From Chthonomonas sp. UBA2391 (GTDB taxonomy: Bacteria > Armatimonadota > Fimbriimonadia > Fimbriimonadales > Fimbriimonadaceae): DNA of 41,721 nt. The notes beneath the pieces are model-generated. The model made no database searches. It saw only the letters and a program-made list of their open reading frames with translations, and was not told the origin of the DNA. Positions 15,271 through 23,690 of the stretch are shown in pieces. Positions within the stretch are counted from its first letter, which is position 1. Every line of letters starts with the position of its first letter. The position numbers were made by a program, and so were the translations under genes. The stretch is taken from NCBI GenBank assembly GCA_002343825.1, contig DDSL01000070.1, positions 1 through 41,721 on the forward strand, given 5' to 3'.

Positions 15271-17490
15271 TTACTTCGGTCCTCCATTGCTCTGGAAGAG
15301 CACCAGCGCGAGGTAGCCGATGAGGCCAACCCCGCCGAGCAGCATCAAGAGCGCATAACCGCGGACGAAGCCCGTTTGGGCCCAGCCAAAGAGCTTTCCG
15401 ATCTGGCCCGCCAAGCCGGCGACTCCGTTGACGATGGCGTCGATGCCCTTGCTATCCAAGAACTTCCAGCTGAAGGTGGCGAGCTGATTTCCGCCCTCCA
15501 CGCTCATATCGACCATTGCCTTGTCATAGCCAAACTGCTGACCCGCAGCCCGGCGGAACGGGCTCCAGCGGCGCAGATCCCAGCCTTCTCGTTCGGGAAG
15601 CTTTTTGCCGTAGAAGAACCAACCAAGGACGATCCCTCCAAGGGCGGCTCCGGTCGAAAGCGCGACTAGGAGGGTCTTCCATTCCGGATAGGCCTTGATC
15701 TCGCCGAGAATCGCGAGCTGACCACCGGGATAGAGCCAATGCTCGAACATGTGGTTGGTATAGAGCAAGAAGCCACCAGCGACGCTCAGCGCCGCGAGGA
15801 CGACGAGCGGTACCCACATGCTTGGCGGAACCTCGTGGGGTTCGTGCTCGGCATCGAGGGCGTGGTGGTGGTCGTCGTGATCGTGCCCAACGTGCTGGGC
15901 CGCCAGTTCTTCGTCGGTGTAGAAGAATCCGTGGGTATCCGGACCGTGATCGTGGGCCTCGTGGTGGGCATGGGTGTGCCCGTGATCATGGGAGTGGTCG
16001 TCGTGGCCTTGGGCATCGTGGTGAGCCCCCGCAGGGATCAGCCGCCATCGCTCTTCTTGACCGAAGAACGTCATGAACGTCATACGGCTCATGTAGAAGC
16101 TCGTGAGCAAGGCCACAAACATGCCGACACAGGCACTGTAGAACCCAATGTTGATTCCACCAATGCTGGCAAACTCGTTCGCAAAGGCGGCACCGAGAAT
16201 CGCTTCTTTGCTATAGAAACCGGCGAACCCGAAGAAGGTCCAGACCGAGACCCCGGCGATCGCCAGCCAGCCGATGATCATCGTGGCGCTGGTGATCTTG
16301 AGGTACTTGCGCAGGTTGCCATAGTTCCGCATGTCTTGGTCGTGGGCCATCGCGTGAATCACGGCTCCAGAACCGAGGAACAACAGCGCCTTAAAGAAGG
16401 CGTGGGTCGTGACGTGGAACATGCCCGCCCAGTAGGCACCGGCTCCGCAGGCGATGAACATGAATCCAAGCTGGGAAACCGTGGAGTAGGCGAGGACCTT
16501 CTTGATATCCGTTTGGCCAAAGGCGATCAGGGCCGCAAAGAGGGCCGTGAACGCCCCGACTCCACAAACCACCGCGCTCGCCACCGGCGACAGCTGGAAC
16601 AGAATGTTCATCCGGTTGAGAAGCACCACCCCGGCGGTCACCATGGTCGCAGCGTGGATCAGGGCCGAAACCGGAGTCGGACCGGCCATCGCGTCGGGTA
16701 GCCAGAGGTAAAGCGGGAACTGCGCCGACTTACCCATCGCGCCGACGAAGAGCAGCAGAGCGGCCGCCGTCGTCCAACCCGGATTCGCCTTAAAGATCTC
16801 AATCACCGGAGCCGAGAGGATCACATCGTAGCTAAGGAATCGGACGTTATCGAGCCCGAGTTTGCCGATATTGCTGGCGATCAGGGCCACGATGATGAAC
16901 ATCCCCAGGGTCAAGCCCCAGTCCCCGATCCGGTTGACAATGAATGCCTTGTTGGCGGCCCGGCTATTGGCGAGGTCCTTGTACCAGAAGCCGATCAGCA
17001 GATAGCTACAGAGCCCCACGCCTTCCCATCCGATGAAGAGCAACAGGAGGTTATTGCCCAACACGAGGATGAGCATGAAGGCGATAAAGAGGTTGAGATA
17101 GGTGAAGAAGCGGGAGTAATCCTTCTCTTCGGCCATGTAGCCCGTGGCGTAAACGTGGATCAGCGAACCGATGCCGGTGATGATCAGCACCATCGTCATC
17201 GAGAGCGGATCGACCCGAACTTCGAACGGGATGCTCAAGCTGAGGATATCGATCCAGCTGAAGAGCGTGTGGATCGAGAACCTAGCGTCGGCAGGTTGCT
17301 GGGCGAGTTGAGCCGTGATAATGCATCCGAGCACGAACGAGATGGCAATCGGCAGGACGGCCAACGTGCCCATCAGCTTTTTGCCCGCCACGCCCTGGCT
17401 ACGGACGACTCGCCCGCCGAAAAATGCCTGGACCAAGAAACCCAAGACCGGCAGGAAAAGGACGAGCCAAATTAAGGTGCCAACTTCCAT
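15271..17490 (-). CDS. nuoL: NADH-quinone oxidoreductase subunit L with a histidine-rich loop
   Basis: A 739-residue antiporter-like subunit of complex I; E. coli NuoL has 613. The usual core is clear: YMAEEKDYSRFFTYLNLF, LFIGWEGVGLCSYLLIGFW, and MGKSAQFPLYLWLPDAMAGPTPVSALIHAATMVTAG-like channel segments. Extra length comes partly from a loop at about residues 487-550 packed with His and Asp (repeats such as HDDHSHDHGHTHAHH). It precedes the late helices and the long C-terminal region, which includes the lateral-helix part. Short His-rich stretches at this place occur in other NuoL proteins, but this one is long. It is four bases downstream of nuoK. Confidence 0.96.
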   Translation of the reverse strand: MEVGTLIWLVLFLPVLGFLVQAFFGGRVVRSQGVAGKKLMGTLAVLPIAISFVLGCIITAQLAQQPADARFSIHTLFSWIDILSLSIPFEVRVDPLSMTMVLIITGIGSLIHVYATGYMAEEKDYSRFFTYLNLFIAFMLILVLGNNLLLLFIGWEGVGLCSYLLIGFWYKDLANSRAANKAFIVNRIGDWGLTLGMFIIVALIASNIGKLGLDNVRFLSYDVILSAPVIEIFKANPGWTTAAALLLFVGAMGKSAQFPLYLWLPDAMAGPTPVSALIHAATMVTAGVVLLNRMNILFQLSPVASAVVCGVGAFTALFAALIAFGQTDIKKVLAYSTVSQLGFMFIACGAGAYWAGMFHVTTHAFFKALLFLGSGAVIHAMAHDQDMRNYGNLRKYLKITSATMIIGWLAIAGVSVWTFFGFAGFYSKEAILGAAFANEFASIGGINIGFYSACVGMFVALLTSFYMSRMTFMTFFGQEERWRLIPAGAHHDAQGHDDHSHDHGHTHAHHEAHDHGPDTHGFFYTDEELAAQHVGHDHDDHHHALDAEHEPHEVPPSMWVPLVVLAALSVAGGFLLYTNHMFEHWLYPGGQLAILGEIKAYPEWKTLLVALSTGAALGGIVLGWFFYGKKLPEREGWDLRRWSPFRRAAGQQFGYDKAMVDMSVEGGNQLATFSWKFLDSKGIDAIVNGVAGLAGQIGKLFGWAQTGFVRGYALLMLLGGVGLIGYLALVLFQSNGGPK

Positions 17491-17494
17491 GTCG

Positions 17495-17839
17495 TTATCC
17501 CCGAAGTGCGCTCATGTCGTCGACGTCCACCTGGTTGCGCAACCGGAAGATCGCCATGATGATCCCGAGCCCGACGGCCACCTCGGCCGCAGCCACTGCC
17601 ATCACAAATATCACCATCATCTGCCCCGTCATCCAGGTCTGCGGACTTTCGGCCATCCCGGGCAGAAGGGTCGGAGAATATCGGGCAAAGGCGAGGAAGG
17701 TGAGGTTCACGGCGTTGAGCATGAGCTCAATGCACATGAAAACCACCACCGGGTTGCGCCGGACCACGACCCCGACGGCTCCGGTCGTGAACATGAACAA
17801 CCCGAGTGCGAGGTACCAAAAAAGCGGGACGTCTTGCAT
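17495..17839 (-). CDS. nuoK: NADH-quinone oxidoreductase subunit K
   Basis: A 114-residue, three-helix membrane subunit of complex I. The conserved Glu residues in helix 2 ([15 protein letters not shown]) and helix 3 ([12 protein letters not shown]) are present; both are needed for proton translocation in characterised homologues. A short extra segment between helices 2 and 3 ([16 protein letters not shown]) makes it slightly longer than the usual 100 residues. It lies between nuoJ (six bases upstream) and nuoL. Confidence 0.95.
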   Translation of the reverse strand: MQDVPLFWYLALGLFMFTTGAVGVVVRRNPVVVFMCIELMLNAVNLTFLAFARYSPTLLPGMAESPQTWMTGQMMVIFVMAVAAAEVAVGLGIIMAIFRLRNQVDVDDMSALRG

Positions 17840-17845
17840 GGCGAT

Positions 17846-18370
17846 TTAAATCTTCCGCTTGGCCAGGAGGATCGACCCGACGATCCCGACTAGCAACAGC
17901 ATCGAAGTGACCTCAAACGGCCACACATAGTTGGTGAAAAGGGTCTTGCCGATCGCCTGCGGGCTGCCATAAGCGTATTCGGCGTTGATCTTGGTGATCT
18001 TCTGCATCGGCAGCAGCACCTGGCTCGCGATCAGTCCAAAGAGGCCCAAACCCACGGCGATCCCGATCACCGGCTTGGCGTCCAGCTTCTCCGGGAAGAT
18101 CTGCTTGCCGCTCAGGTTGAGCAGCATGATCACGAAGAGGAAGAGGACCATGATCGCGCCCGTATAGACGAGGATCTGGGTGATCCCGAGCAACTGCGCG
18201 TTCAGCGTGAAGTAGATAAAGGCCAGAACGAAGAAGTTGACGACGAGGCACATCGCCGACCGAACCGGGTTATTGAGGGCCACGACCCCGACTGCCATCA
18301 TCGCGGCCAAACCGGCCAACGCGAGAAAGGTGATTTGATTGGGGGTGATGGTGGGCAGTGCGGCGATCAT
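17846..18370 (-). CDS. nuoJ: NADH-quinone oxidoreductase subunit J
   Basis: A 174-residue membrane subunit of complex I with five predicted helices. Typical segments are VALNNPVRSAMCLVVNFFVLAFIYF and ILVYTGAIMVLFLFVIMLLNL, the latter carrying the conserved pi-bulge helix of TM3. A good ribosome site (GGAGGG) is three bases before the ATG at 18370. The nuoH stop is 40 bases upstream. The gap holds no nuoI, which normally sits between H and J. Confidence 0.95.
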   Translation of the reverse strand: MIAALPTITPNQITFLALAGLAAMMAVGVVALNNPVRSAMCLVVNFFVLAFIYFTLNAQLLGITQILVYTGAIMVLFLFVIMLLNLSGKQIFPEKLDAKPVIGIAVGLGLFGLIASQVLLPMQKITKINAEYAYGSPQAIGKTLFTNYVWPFEVTSMLLLVGIVGSILLAKRKI

Positions 18371-18410
18371 GATCCCTCCGTGGATAAGCCGTGGCGATGC
18401 ATCTGAATTC

Positions 18411-19733
18411 TCATTGGGCGGCGGCCGGCTCCGAGTCCGGCTTGGTCGGGAACTGGGCGTAGGTGACGGTTCGCTTCTCCAGCGCCCTGGCTTCCTTGTT
18501 CGTTCCGATAAAGCTCTTGAAGACGAAGAAGAGCACGACGTAGCTGATCAGGGCGGCCAGCGTTCCGAGAACCGGATTTTGCACCTTGCTCACCATGATC
18601 CAGATCGCGATGGCGATGAAGTTCACCACCGCCGCCGGTAGGAGCGTCTTCCAACCCAAGAACATCAGTTGGTCGTAGCGCAACCGCGGCAAGGTCGCCC
18701 GGATCCAGATATAAACTGCCATTCCGAGGAATGCCTTCAGCAGGAAGAACACCGGCGAGAGCCAGTACTGGGCGTTGGCGATGAACTGCCAAAGGCCGGC
18801 CGCTCCACCACCCTGATCGGCCAGATATTGCCAGTTCACCGGAAGGAAGTTGTAACCCCCAAGGAACAGAGTCGCGAAGACTCCGCTGAAGACGAACATC
18901 GCCGCGTACTCACCCATGAAGAACACGGCGAACTTCATCGAGCTGTATTCGGTGTGATAACCCGCGATGATCTCGTTTTCGGCCTCGGGGAGGTCGAAAG
19001 GAGCACGGTTGGTCTCCGCGACCATACAGATCCCGAAGATGACCGCAGCCAAAAGGCCATAGGGGGTGAAAACAAACCAGTTTTGGAAGGCGGGGAGCGC
19101 TCCAAAGAGCGCCTGCTCCTGGGTTTCGACGATCTCGATAAACCGAAGTGATCCCGATGCCAGGGCAATGCAGGCCAGAGCCACACCCATCGCGAGCTCG
19201 TAGCTGATGAGCTGCGCCGAAGCCCGCAGGCCACCGAGCAACGAGTACTTGTTGTTGCTGGCATAACCGGCGAGGACGACCCCATAGACACCGAGCGAGC
19301 TGATCGCGAGAACGTAGAGGATGCCGATGTCGACATTCGCGATCGGGGTGAGCAATCCATAGAGGCCGTGGCTTGGGCCCCAGGGCAGGGTTCCGCCGAG
19401 GGCAAAGGCGGGGAAAAGGGCTAGGGCCGGAGCCACAAAGTAGATGAGCCGGTCGATGCTTTTGGGCGTCACGTCCTCCTTGAAGAACAGCTTCACCCCG
19501 TCGGCAATCGGCTGGAGCAGACCAAAGGTCTTCTTGCCCCGCAAAAACTTGATCGGAAAGTTCTTGCTGATTGTGCCCGTTCGGTTCGGACCGATCCGGT
19601 CTTGCATCCAGCTCAGAAGCCGACGTTCCAACCAGATGAATCCGGGAACGAGCAAAAGGATCGGAACGACGAACAGCAATACCCGGATTAACGCGAGTAA
19701 CGCAGGATGAAGACTCTCAAGCCACTGCTGCAT
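18411..19733 (-). CDS. nuoH: NADH-quinone oxidoreductase subunit H
   Basis: A 440-residue membrane subunit that links the quinone site to the membrane arm of complex I. Family signatures include WMQDRIGPNRTG, LLQPIADGVKLFFKED, ALIS-like ISYELAMG and the quinone-chamber loop AETNRAPFDLPEAENEIIAGYHTEYSS. About eight helices are visible. I start at ATG 19733, just before the hydrophobic first helix; reading further upstream to 20300 would add 189 residues without homology that run across the intergenic region and antisense to the DUF4397 gene. A weak AGGG precedes the ATG. TAAATT at 13 bases upstream may be its -10. It is the first gene of the nuo cluster here. Confidence 0.94.
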   Translation of the reverse strand: MQQWLESLHPALLALIRVLLFVVPILLLVPGFIWLERRLLSWMQDRIGPNRTGTISKNFPIKFLRGKKTFGLLQPIADGVKLFFKEDVTPKSIDRLIYFVAPALALFPAFALGGTLPWGPSHGLYGLLTPIANVDIGILYVLAISSLGVYGVVLAGYASNNKYSLLGGLRASAQLISYELAMGVALACIALASGSLRFIEIVETQEQALFGALPAFQNWFVFTPYGLLAAVIFGICMVAETNRAPFDLPEAENEIIAGYHTEYSSMKFAVFFMGEYAAMFVFSGVFATLFLGGYNFLPVNWQYLADQGGGAAGLWQFIANAQYWLSPVFFLLKAFLGMAVYIWIRATLPRLRYDQLMFLGWKTLLPAAVVNFIAIAIWIMVSKVQNPVLGTLAALISYVVLFFVFKSFIGTNKEARALEKRTVTYAQFPTKPDSEPAAAQ

Positions 19734-19907
19734 GGTGCCCTGTCGTAATTTACCCGCAACCCCCTCTCTACGTTCGCAATTGAATCTCTCGTTCCGCCCC
19801 CTCGGTTCAAAAAAGCGACCGCAAAATCGTTGCAATTCTTGGCACTGACACCACGCAAATTTTCGTAGGCACTTATCAGCAGGCGATGATGCTTGCAGGA
19901 AAATTCC

Positions 19908-20588
19908 ATGAAATCCATACTCGCAATCTTCTTGGCGGCGATGACGCTGCTCGCCGTTTCCGGATGCGGAGGCCACGAAAGCGCCGAAAGCGCCTCCATT
20001 CGCGTGATCCACGCCTCGCCGAACGCTCCCAATGTGGACGTGCTCTTCGACAACGACACCGTCCTGACCAATGTGGCCTACACCGCAGGGGCAACCCGGA
20101 GCGTGAACGCAGGCGTCCGTCGGGTCCGCGTCAACGCGACCGGGACGACCACCACCGTGATCGACGCGAACGTCACCCTTTCCCGAGGCACCGCCACCAC
20201 GGTCCTCGCCGTCAACAACCTCGCCAACATCGAGCCGCTGGTCATCAACGATGCAGACTCCGGCCCGGGAATCGGTCAAACCCGGCTCCGGCTCGTCCAC
20301 GCTTCACCCAGCACCGGCAACGTGGATATCTACATCTCGGGTCCGACCGACGCGCTCCCCGCGACTCCGACCTTGGCCAACATTCCGTTCAAGGCCGTCA
20401 GCGATCCGCTGACCGTTGCGGCCGGTAACTACCGCGTCCGGATCACCCCGGCCGGTAACCGAAACGTTGTGGCGATCGACACTGGAGCCCTTGCTCTGGC
20501 TTCGAACTCGGTCAACCTCGCCCTCGCGCTGGACTCGCCCGGCGGCGGCGCCCCGTTGATCGCCCGAGTCCTGACCCAGCAGTATTGA
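19908..20588 (+). CDS. DUF4397-domain lipoprotein
   Basis: A 226-residue predicted lipoprotein: signal segment ILAIFLAAMTLLAVSGC with Cys at residue 20. The mature part has two related beta-sandwich repeats typical of DUF4397: SIRVIHASPNAPNVDVLFDN early and RLRLVHASPSTGNVDIYISG in the second half. Such proteins are surface or periplasmic and of unknown function. I start at ATG 19908, because GCAGGA lies eight bases upstream and the ATG is directly followed by the positive charge of the signal peptide; an in-frame TTG at 19893 is less likely. It is divergent from nuoH across 174 bases and is followed by a strong hairpin. Confidence 0.85.
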   Translation: MKSILAIFLAAMTLLAVSGCGGHESAESASIRVIHASPNAPNVDVLFDNDTVLTNVAYTAGATRSVNAGVRRVRVNATGTTTTVIDANVTLSRGTATTVLAVNNLANIEPLVINDADSGPGIGQTRLRLVHASPSTGNVDIYISGPTDALPATPTLANIPFKAVSDPLTVAAGNYRVRITPAGNRNVVAIDTGALALASNSVNLALALDSPGGGAPLIARVLTQQY

Positions 20589-20608
20589 TCGGGGTTTAGT
20601 CAACGACC

Positions 20609-20641
20609 GTGGCCCGGGGTGAGCAACTCACTCCGGGCCAC
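20609..20641 (+). terminator. Strong hairpin terminator between convergent genes
   Basis: A 15-bp stem with one G-U pair joins 20609-20623 (GTGGCCCGGGGTGAG) to 20627-20641 around a three-base loop. It lies between the DUF4397 gene (stop 20588) and the end of the SpeE-like gene (20667). It is followed on the plus strand by a modest T-rich stretch and could end transcription from both sides. Confidence 0.75.
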
Positions 20642-20666
20642 GCTTGCTTTGGGTTTCGACCGCGAA

Positions 20667-21593
20667 CTAGGCCGTCCAGATGAACGGGTCGGCGTCGGTG
20701 AGGATCCGGCCTTTGGTCTCCTTGGCTTCGATAAGGTACTCGGGCAGGGTGAAGCAGGCCTGGTGGAACCGCGGCGTGTAGTAGCGGGTCTTGACCCCAC
20801 GAGCGGCGAACCGCTCGGCAATCATCGCCTCGGTGAGCTCCAGCGGATTGTGCTTCTTGCTCGCGAGCACAAATCCCCACGGCTGGAAGAACGTGGTCAC
20901 GAGCCCGTAGTATCCGGCCACGTGGGAAAAGCAGTCCATGCTCTCCAGAGTCTTGATGCAGCTCACCATGCACTCGGGATAGTTCTCATTCGCGGTCCCC
21001 GCTTGCAGGGCCAGCACGCCATCGTCGCTCATCGCGTCGGCGCAGATCTGGAAGTACTCCTTGGTAAAGAGCATCTGGCCCGGACCTTCTTCGTGGGGAT
21101 TTGGTAGGTCGCTCAAGATCGCATGAAATCCCGCGCCCTTGTGGTCCACCAACCATTGGCGCGCATCGGTGTAGTGCATCGTGGTCCGGGGATTGTCAAA
21201 AGCTCCTTGGTGCCACTCGGGCAAGTGCTCGCGGGCCATGTCCACCAGTTCCTTGTCGATGTCCACCATATGAGCTTCGGTCACGGTGTTGTGGGCCAGG
21301 GCCTCGCGCAGGGTCGCCCCTTCCCCGCCGCCGCAAATGACGACTTTGGTCGGGTTTGGGTGGAGCGCCATGGCCGGCTGGACCATACACTCATGGAAGA
21401 CGTACTCATCCATCAGCGAGGTCTGGATGTTGTAATCCAAGAAGAGCGACTTTCCAAATCGCGGGATTTCGCAGATCTGGTAGGTCTGATATTCCGTTTT
21501 TCCTTCGAGGATCATTTTGGAAACGCGAAATTGCCACACCGCTGCATCGGTGTGGGTTTCGTTGATGAACATCCCGGTGGCGCCGCCTGACAT
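20667..21593 (-). CDS. speE: Spermidine-synthase-like aminopropyltransferase
   Basis: A 308-residue protein of the SpeE fold, which transfers aminopropyl from decarboxylated S-adenosylmethionine to a polyamine acceptor. The cofactor-binding VVICGGGEGATLREAL is at residues 84-99, the acidic MVDIDKELV at about 109-117, and DYNIQTSLMDEYVFHE before that is the substrate-side signature. The active-site motif reads SDLPNP: Asp162 is kept, but the second Asp of the usual DxxDP is Asn165. The real acceptor could therefore differ from putrescine. It lies 44 bases after the pyr operon lipoprotein on the same strand, with its own -10-like CACAAT nine bases before the ATG. Confidence 0.87.
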   Translation of the reverse strand: MSGGATGMFINETHTDAAVWQFRVSKMILEGKTEYQTYQICEIPRFGKSLFLDYNIQTSLMDEYVFHECMVQPAMALHPNPTKVVICGGGEGATLREALAHNTVTEAHMVDIDKELVDMAREHLPEWHQGAFDNPRTTMHYTDARQWLVDHKGAGFHAILSDLPNPHEEGPGQMLFTKEYFQICADAMSDDGVLALQAGTANENYPECMVSCIKTLESMDCFSHVAGYYGLVTTFFQPWGFVLASKKHNPLELTEAMIAERFAARGVKTRYYTPRFHQACFTLPEYLIEAKETKGRILTDADPFIWTA

Positions 21594-21602
21594 AGCGGGG
21601 AA

Positions 21603-21608
21603 ATTGTG
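21603..21608 (-). promoter_or_regulatory. Candidate -10 for the speE-like gene
   Basis: On the minus strand CACAAT precedes the ATG at 21593 by nine bases, with no Shine-Dalgarno sequence between them. This suggests a start of transcription at or next to the start codon. No clear -35 is visible. Confidence 0.3.
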
Positions 21609-21637
21609 GCACTTTTGCCCCCGCCCCGGGGGGCCGA

Positions 21638-22408
21638 CTAGCGTTGCATCGCCAGACTCGCCAGCACGTTGCGACGGCGCTTGGCCGCACGCTCCGCAGC
21701 GGCAAAATCCCCGGCGCGGCGATAGAGCCGAATACTCATATCCATCGCATTACGAACGTGAAACGGCCGCGCGACCAAGAACGCCTTTCCTGGTGGTGTC
21801 GCGGGGTCCACGCTCACCTGAAGGTGCTGAGTGACCGAATCCACCAGCAGAGTTGCGAGCTCCTTGTCGACCTTGGCTCGCTCTAGGGCGGGAGCAATCT
21901 CCAAGAGCACGGCGGGCAAAATCGCGCCCTTATCGCCGGGGGGCGCATCAAAAGTGCTGCGCGCGAGGGCTATCGCGTCCTTTGCTTTGCCGAGTTTGGC
22001 CTGACAGTGTGCGAGCCTCAAGGCCGCGTTGACTCGTTGGTCCGGCGTTTTGGCGGCGTTCATTGTAATCGCGAACGCGATCTCGGCGCGGTCCCATTCT
22101 TCCGCCGTCCGGAGGACCTCGCCATAGGCAAAAGCCTCGCCCGGATCCAGGTTCTCTAGGTTGATGTCGCGGCTAAACTCCCGGGTCCGCGAAACGAGTT
22201 CCTTCCGAAGTCGGGCCTCGGTGATCTCCCCCGTGCGTACGCGGTAGGCCAAGTTCTCATAGATCCCCCGCACGACCAACTGCATCTGCTCACCCGATAA
22301 GGAGCCAGCGATGTTGGGATCATTCGGGTCCGGAAAGGAGCCCGATTGACACCCTATCCCGGTGAGGCTAATCCACAGTAACGTAGCGATCCGCGCCGAA
22401 GAGTGCAT
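21638..22408 (-). CDS. Predicted lipoprotein with helical repeats
   Basis: A 256-residue predicted lipoprotein of unknown function. The signal peptide ends in LTGIGC (Cys20), and the mature part is almost entirely alpha-helical with TPR-like pairs, such as AEEWDRAEIAFAITMNAAKTP and ALRLAHCQAKLGKAKDAIALA. The best start, ATG 22408, lies inside the 3' end of pyrC, giving a 41-base overlap; no later in-frame start keeps the signal peptide. A longer reading from 22528 would add 40 residues of pyrC antiframe. It is co-transcribed with pyrRBC, but a link to pyrimidine synthesis is not evident. Confidence 0.65.
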   Translation of the reverse strand: MHSSARIATLLWISLTGIGCQSGSFPDPNDPNIAGSLSGEQMQLVVRGIYENLAYRVRTGEITEARLRKELVSRTREFSRDINLENLDPGEAFAYGEVLRTAEEWDRAEIAFAITMNAAKTPDQRVNAALRLAHCQAKLGKAKDAIALARSTFDAPPGDKGAILPAVLLEIAPALERAKVDKELATLLVDSVTQHLQVSVDPATPPGKAFLVARPFHVRNAMDMSIRLYRRAGDFAAAERAAKRRRNVLASLAMQR

Positions 22409-23690
22409 CGCGGTAGATCTCACCTCCACAGAAGGTCGCCACCGGCTTGCCCTTGAACTTATGGCCGTGGTAGGGGGTGTTTTTGCCCTTGCTAAAGGTC
22501 TTGTGAACGTCAAACGTCCACTCCACATCCGGATCGATGATCGTCACCTGGGCCACAGGGGTTTCGCCCGGCTGAAGGGTCCCCGCTTCTAGCCGCAAGA
22601 TCTTGGCCGGATTGGTGCTCAGCTTCCGGATCGCTTCCAGCGGACTCAAGACCCCTCGATGGATCAGATGGGTCAGGGTGATGGCCACGGCGGTCTCAAA
22701 TCCGACAAACCCAAACGGAGCCTGGTCGAAAGGCACCAGCACCTCGAAGGGCGCGTGGGGCGAGTGGTCGCTCGAAATGCAGTCGATCGTGCCATCCGCC
22801 AGGGCCTGGCATAAGAGATCAATATCGATATTGGTACGAAGTGGCGGGGTCGTTTTGTAGTTGACGTCGAACTCGCCGACTTGGTCATCGGTCAGGGTGA
22901 AGTAGGGCGGACAGGTCTCGCACGTCACCGGAGCTCCCAAGTATTTGGCCTGGCGGATCATCTCGACCGCACCCCACGTACTCACCCGCATGATGTGGAC
23001 TTCGCATCCCGTATTGAGCGAGAGCAGACAGTTGCGCATGACCATCACCTCTTCGGCCGTGCGCGGGATCCCCTGAAGCCCCAAGAGCGAACTCATCGCC
23101 CCTTCGTTGATGCTGCCATTTCGGCTGAGAGTGAGGTCTTCGCAGTGGGCCATGATCGGCAGATCCAGCATCCGGCAGGTCTCCATCGCCCGGGTCATGA
23201 GCCAAGAGTCTTGGATCGGCGCGCCTTCGTCACTTACGGCAATGACACCGGCCCGCTTGAGGGCCGCAAGGTCGGCCAGCTTTTCGTTTTTGAGATCCGT
23301 GGTCAGCGCCCCTACGGGAGCGACAAAGACCCCTCCCGCCTCTGGAGACGCGGCTCGGTCAAGGATGTAGTCGATGAGCTCCGGTCGATCAAGCGCCGGG
23401 GTGGTGTTGGGCATGCAACAGACGGTCGTAAAGCCCCCGGCCGCCGCGCTCTGGGTGCCGGTGATGATCGTCTCCTTCTGATCCTGCCCAGGCTCCCTGA
23501 GGTGAGCATGAAGGTCCACCAGCCCCGGCGTGATCCAGAACCCGGTGCAGTCATAAGTTTCTTCTACATCGGTCTCGTCGACGGTGGGACCGACCTCGAC
23601 GATCTGGTCGTCCTCGATCAAGACCGAACCGATGAAATCGGCGTTGACGCTAGGATCCAGGATCCGGCCATTTTTCAAGAGTGTCTTCAC
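22368..23690 (-). CDS. pyrC: Dihydroorotase
   Basis: A 440-residue class I dihydroorotase, the zinc enzyme that closes carbamoyl-aspartate to dihydroorotate in pyrimidine synthesis. The metal-binding signature GLVDLHAHLREPGQ has His61 and His63. Later metal ligands are in PIMAHCED and HIMRVS, and SSDHSPHAPFE carries the catalytic Asp. The start is GTG at 23690, overlapping the pyrB stop in GTGA, so the two are probably translationally coupled. Length is normal for the family. Confidence 0.95.
   Translation of the reverse strand: MKTLLKNGRILDPSVNADFIGSVLIEDDQIVEVGPTVDETDVEETYDCTGFWITPGLVDLHAHLREPGQDQKETIITGTQSAAAGGFTTVCCMPNTTPALDRPELIDYILDRAASPEAGGVFVAPVGALTTDLKNEKLADLAALKRAGVIAVSDEGAPIQDSWLMTRAMETCRMLDLPIMAHCEDLTLSRNGSINEGAMSSLLGLQGIPRTAEEVMVMRNCLLSLNTGCEVHIMRVSTWGAVEMIRQAKYLGAPVTCETCPPYFTLTDDQVGEFDVNYKTTPPLRTNIDIDLLCQALADGTIDCISSDHSPHAPFEVLVPFDQAPFGFVGFETAVAITLTHLIHRGVLSPLEAIRKLSTNPAKILRLEAGTLQPGETPVAQVTIIDPDVEWTFDVHKTFSKGKNTPYHGHKFKGKPVATFCGGEIYRDALFGADRYVTVD

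Noticed and set aside
19734..20300. N-terminal extension of nuoH by 189 residues
   Set aside because: The extension runs antisense through the DUF4397 gene and the intergenic region and has no homology; NuoH begins at its first membrane helix.
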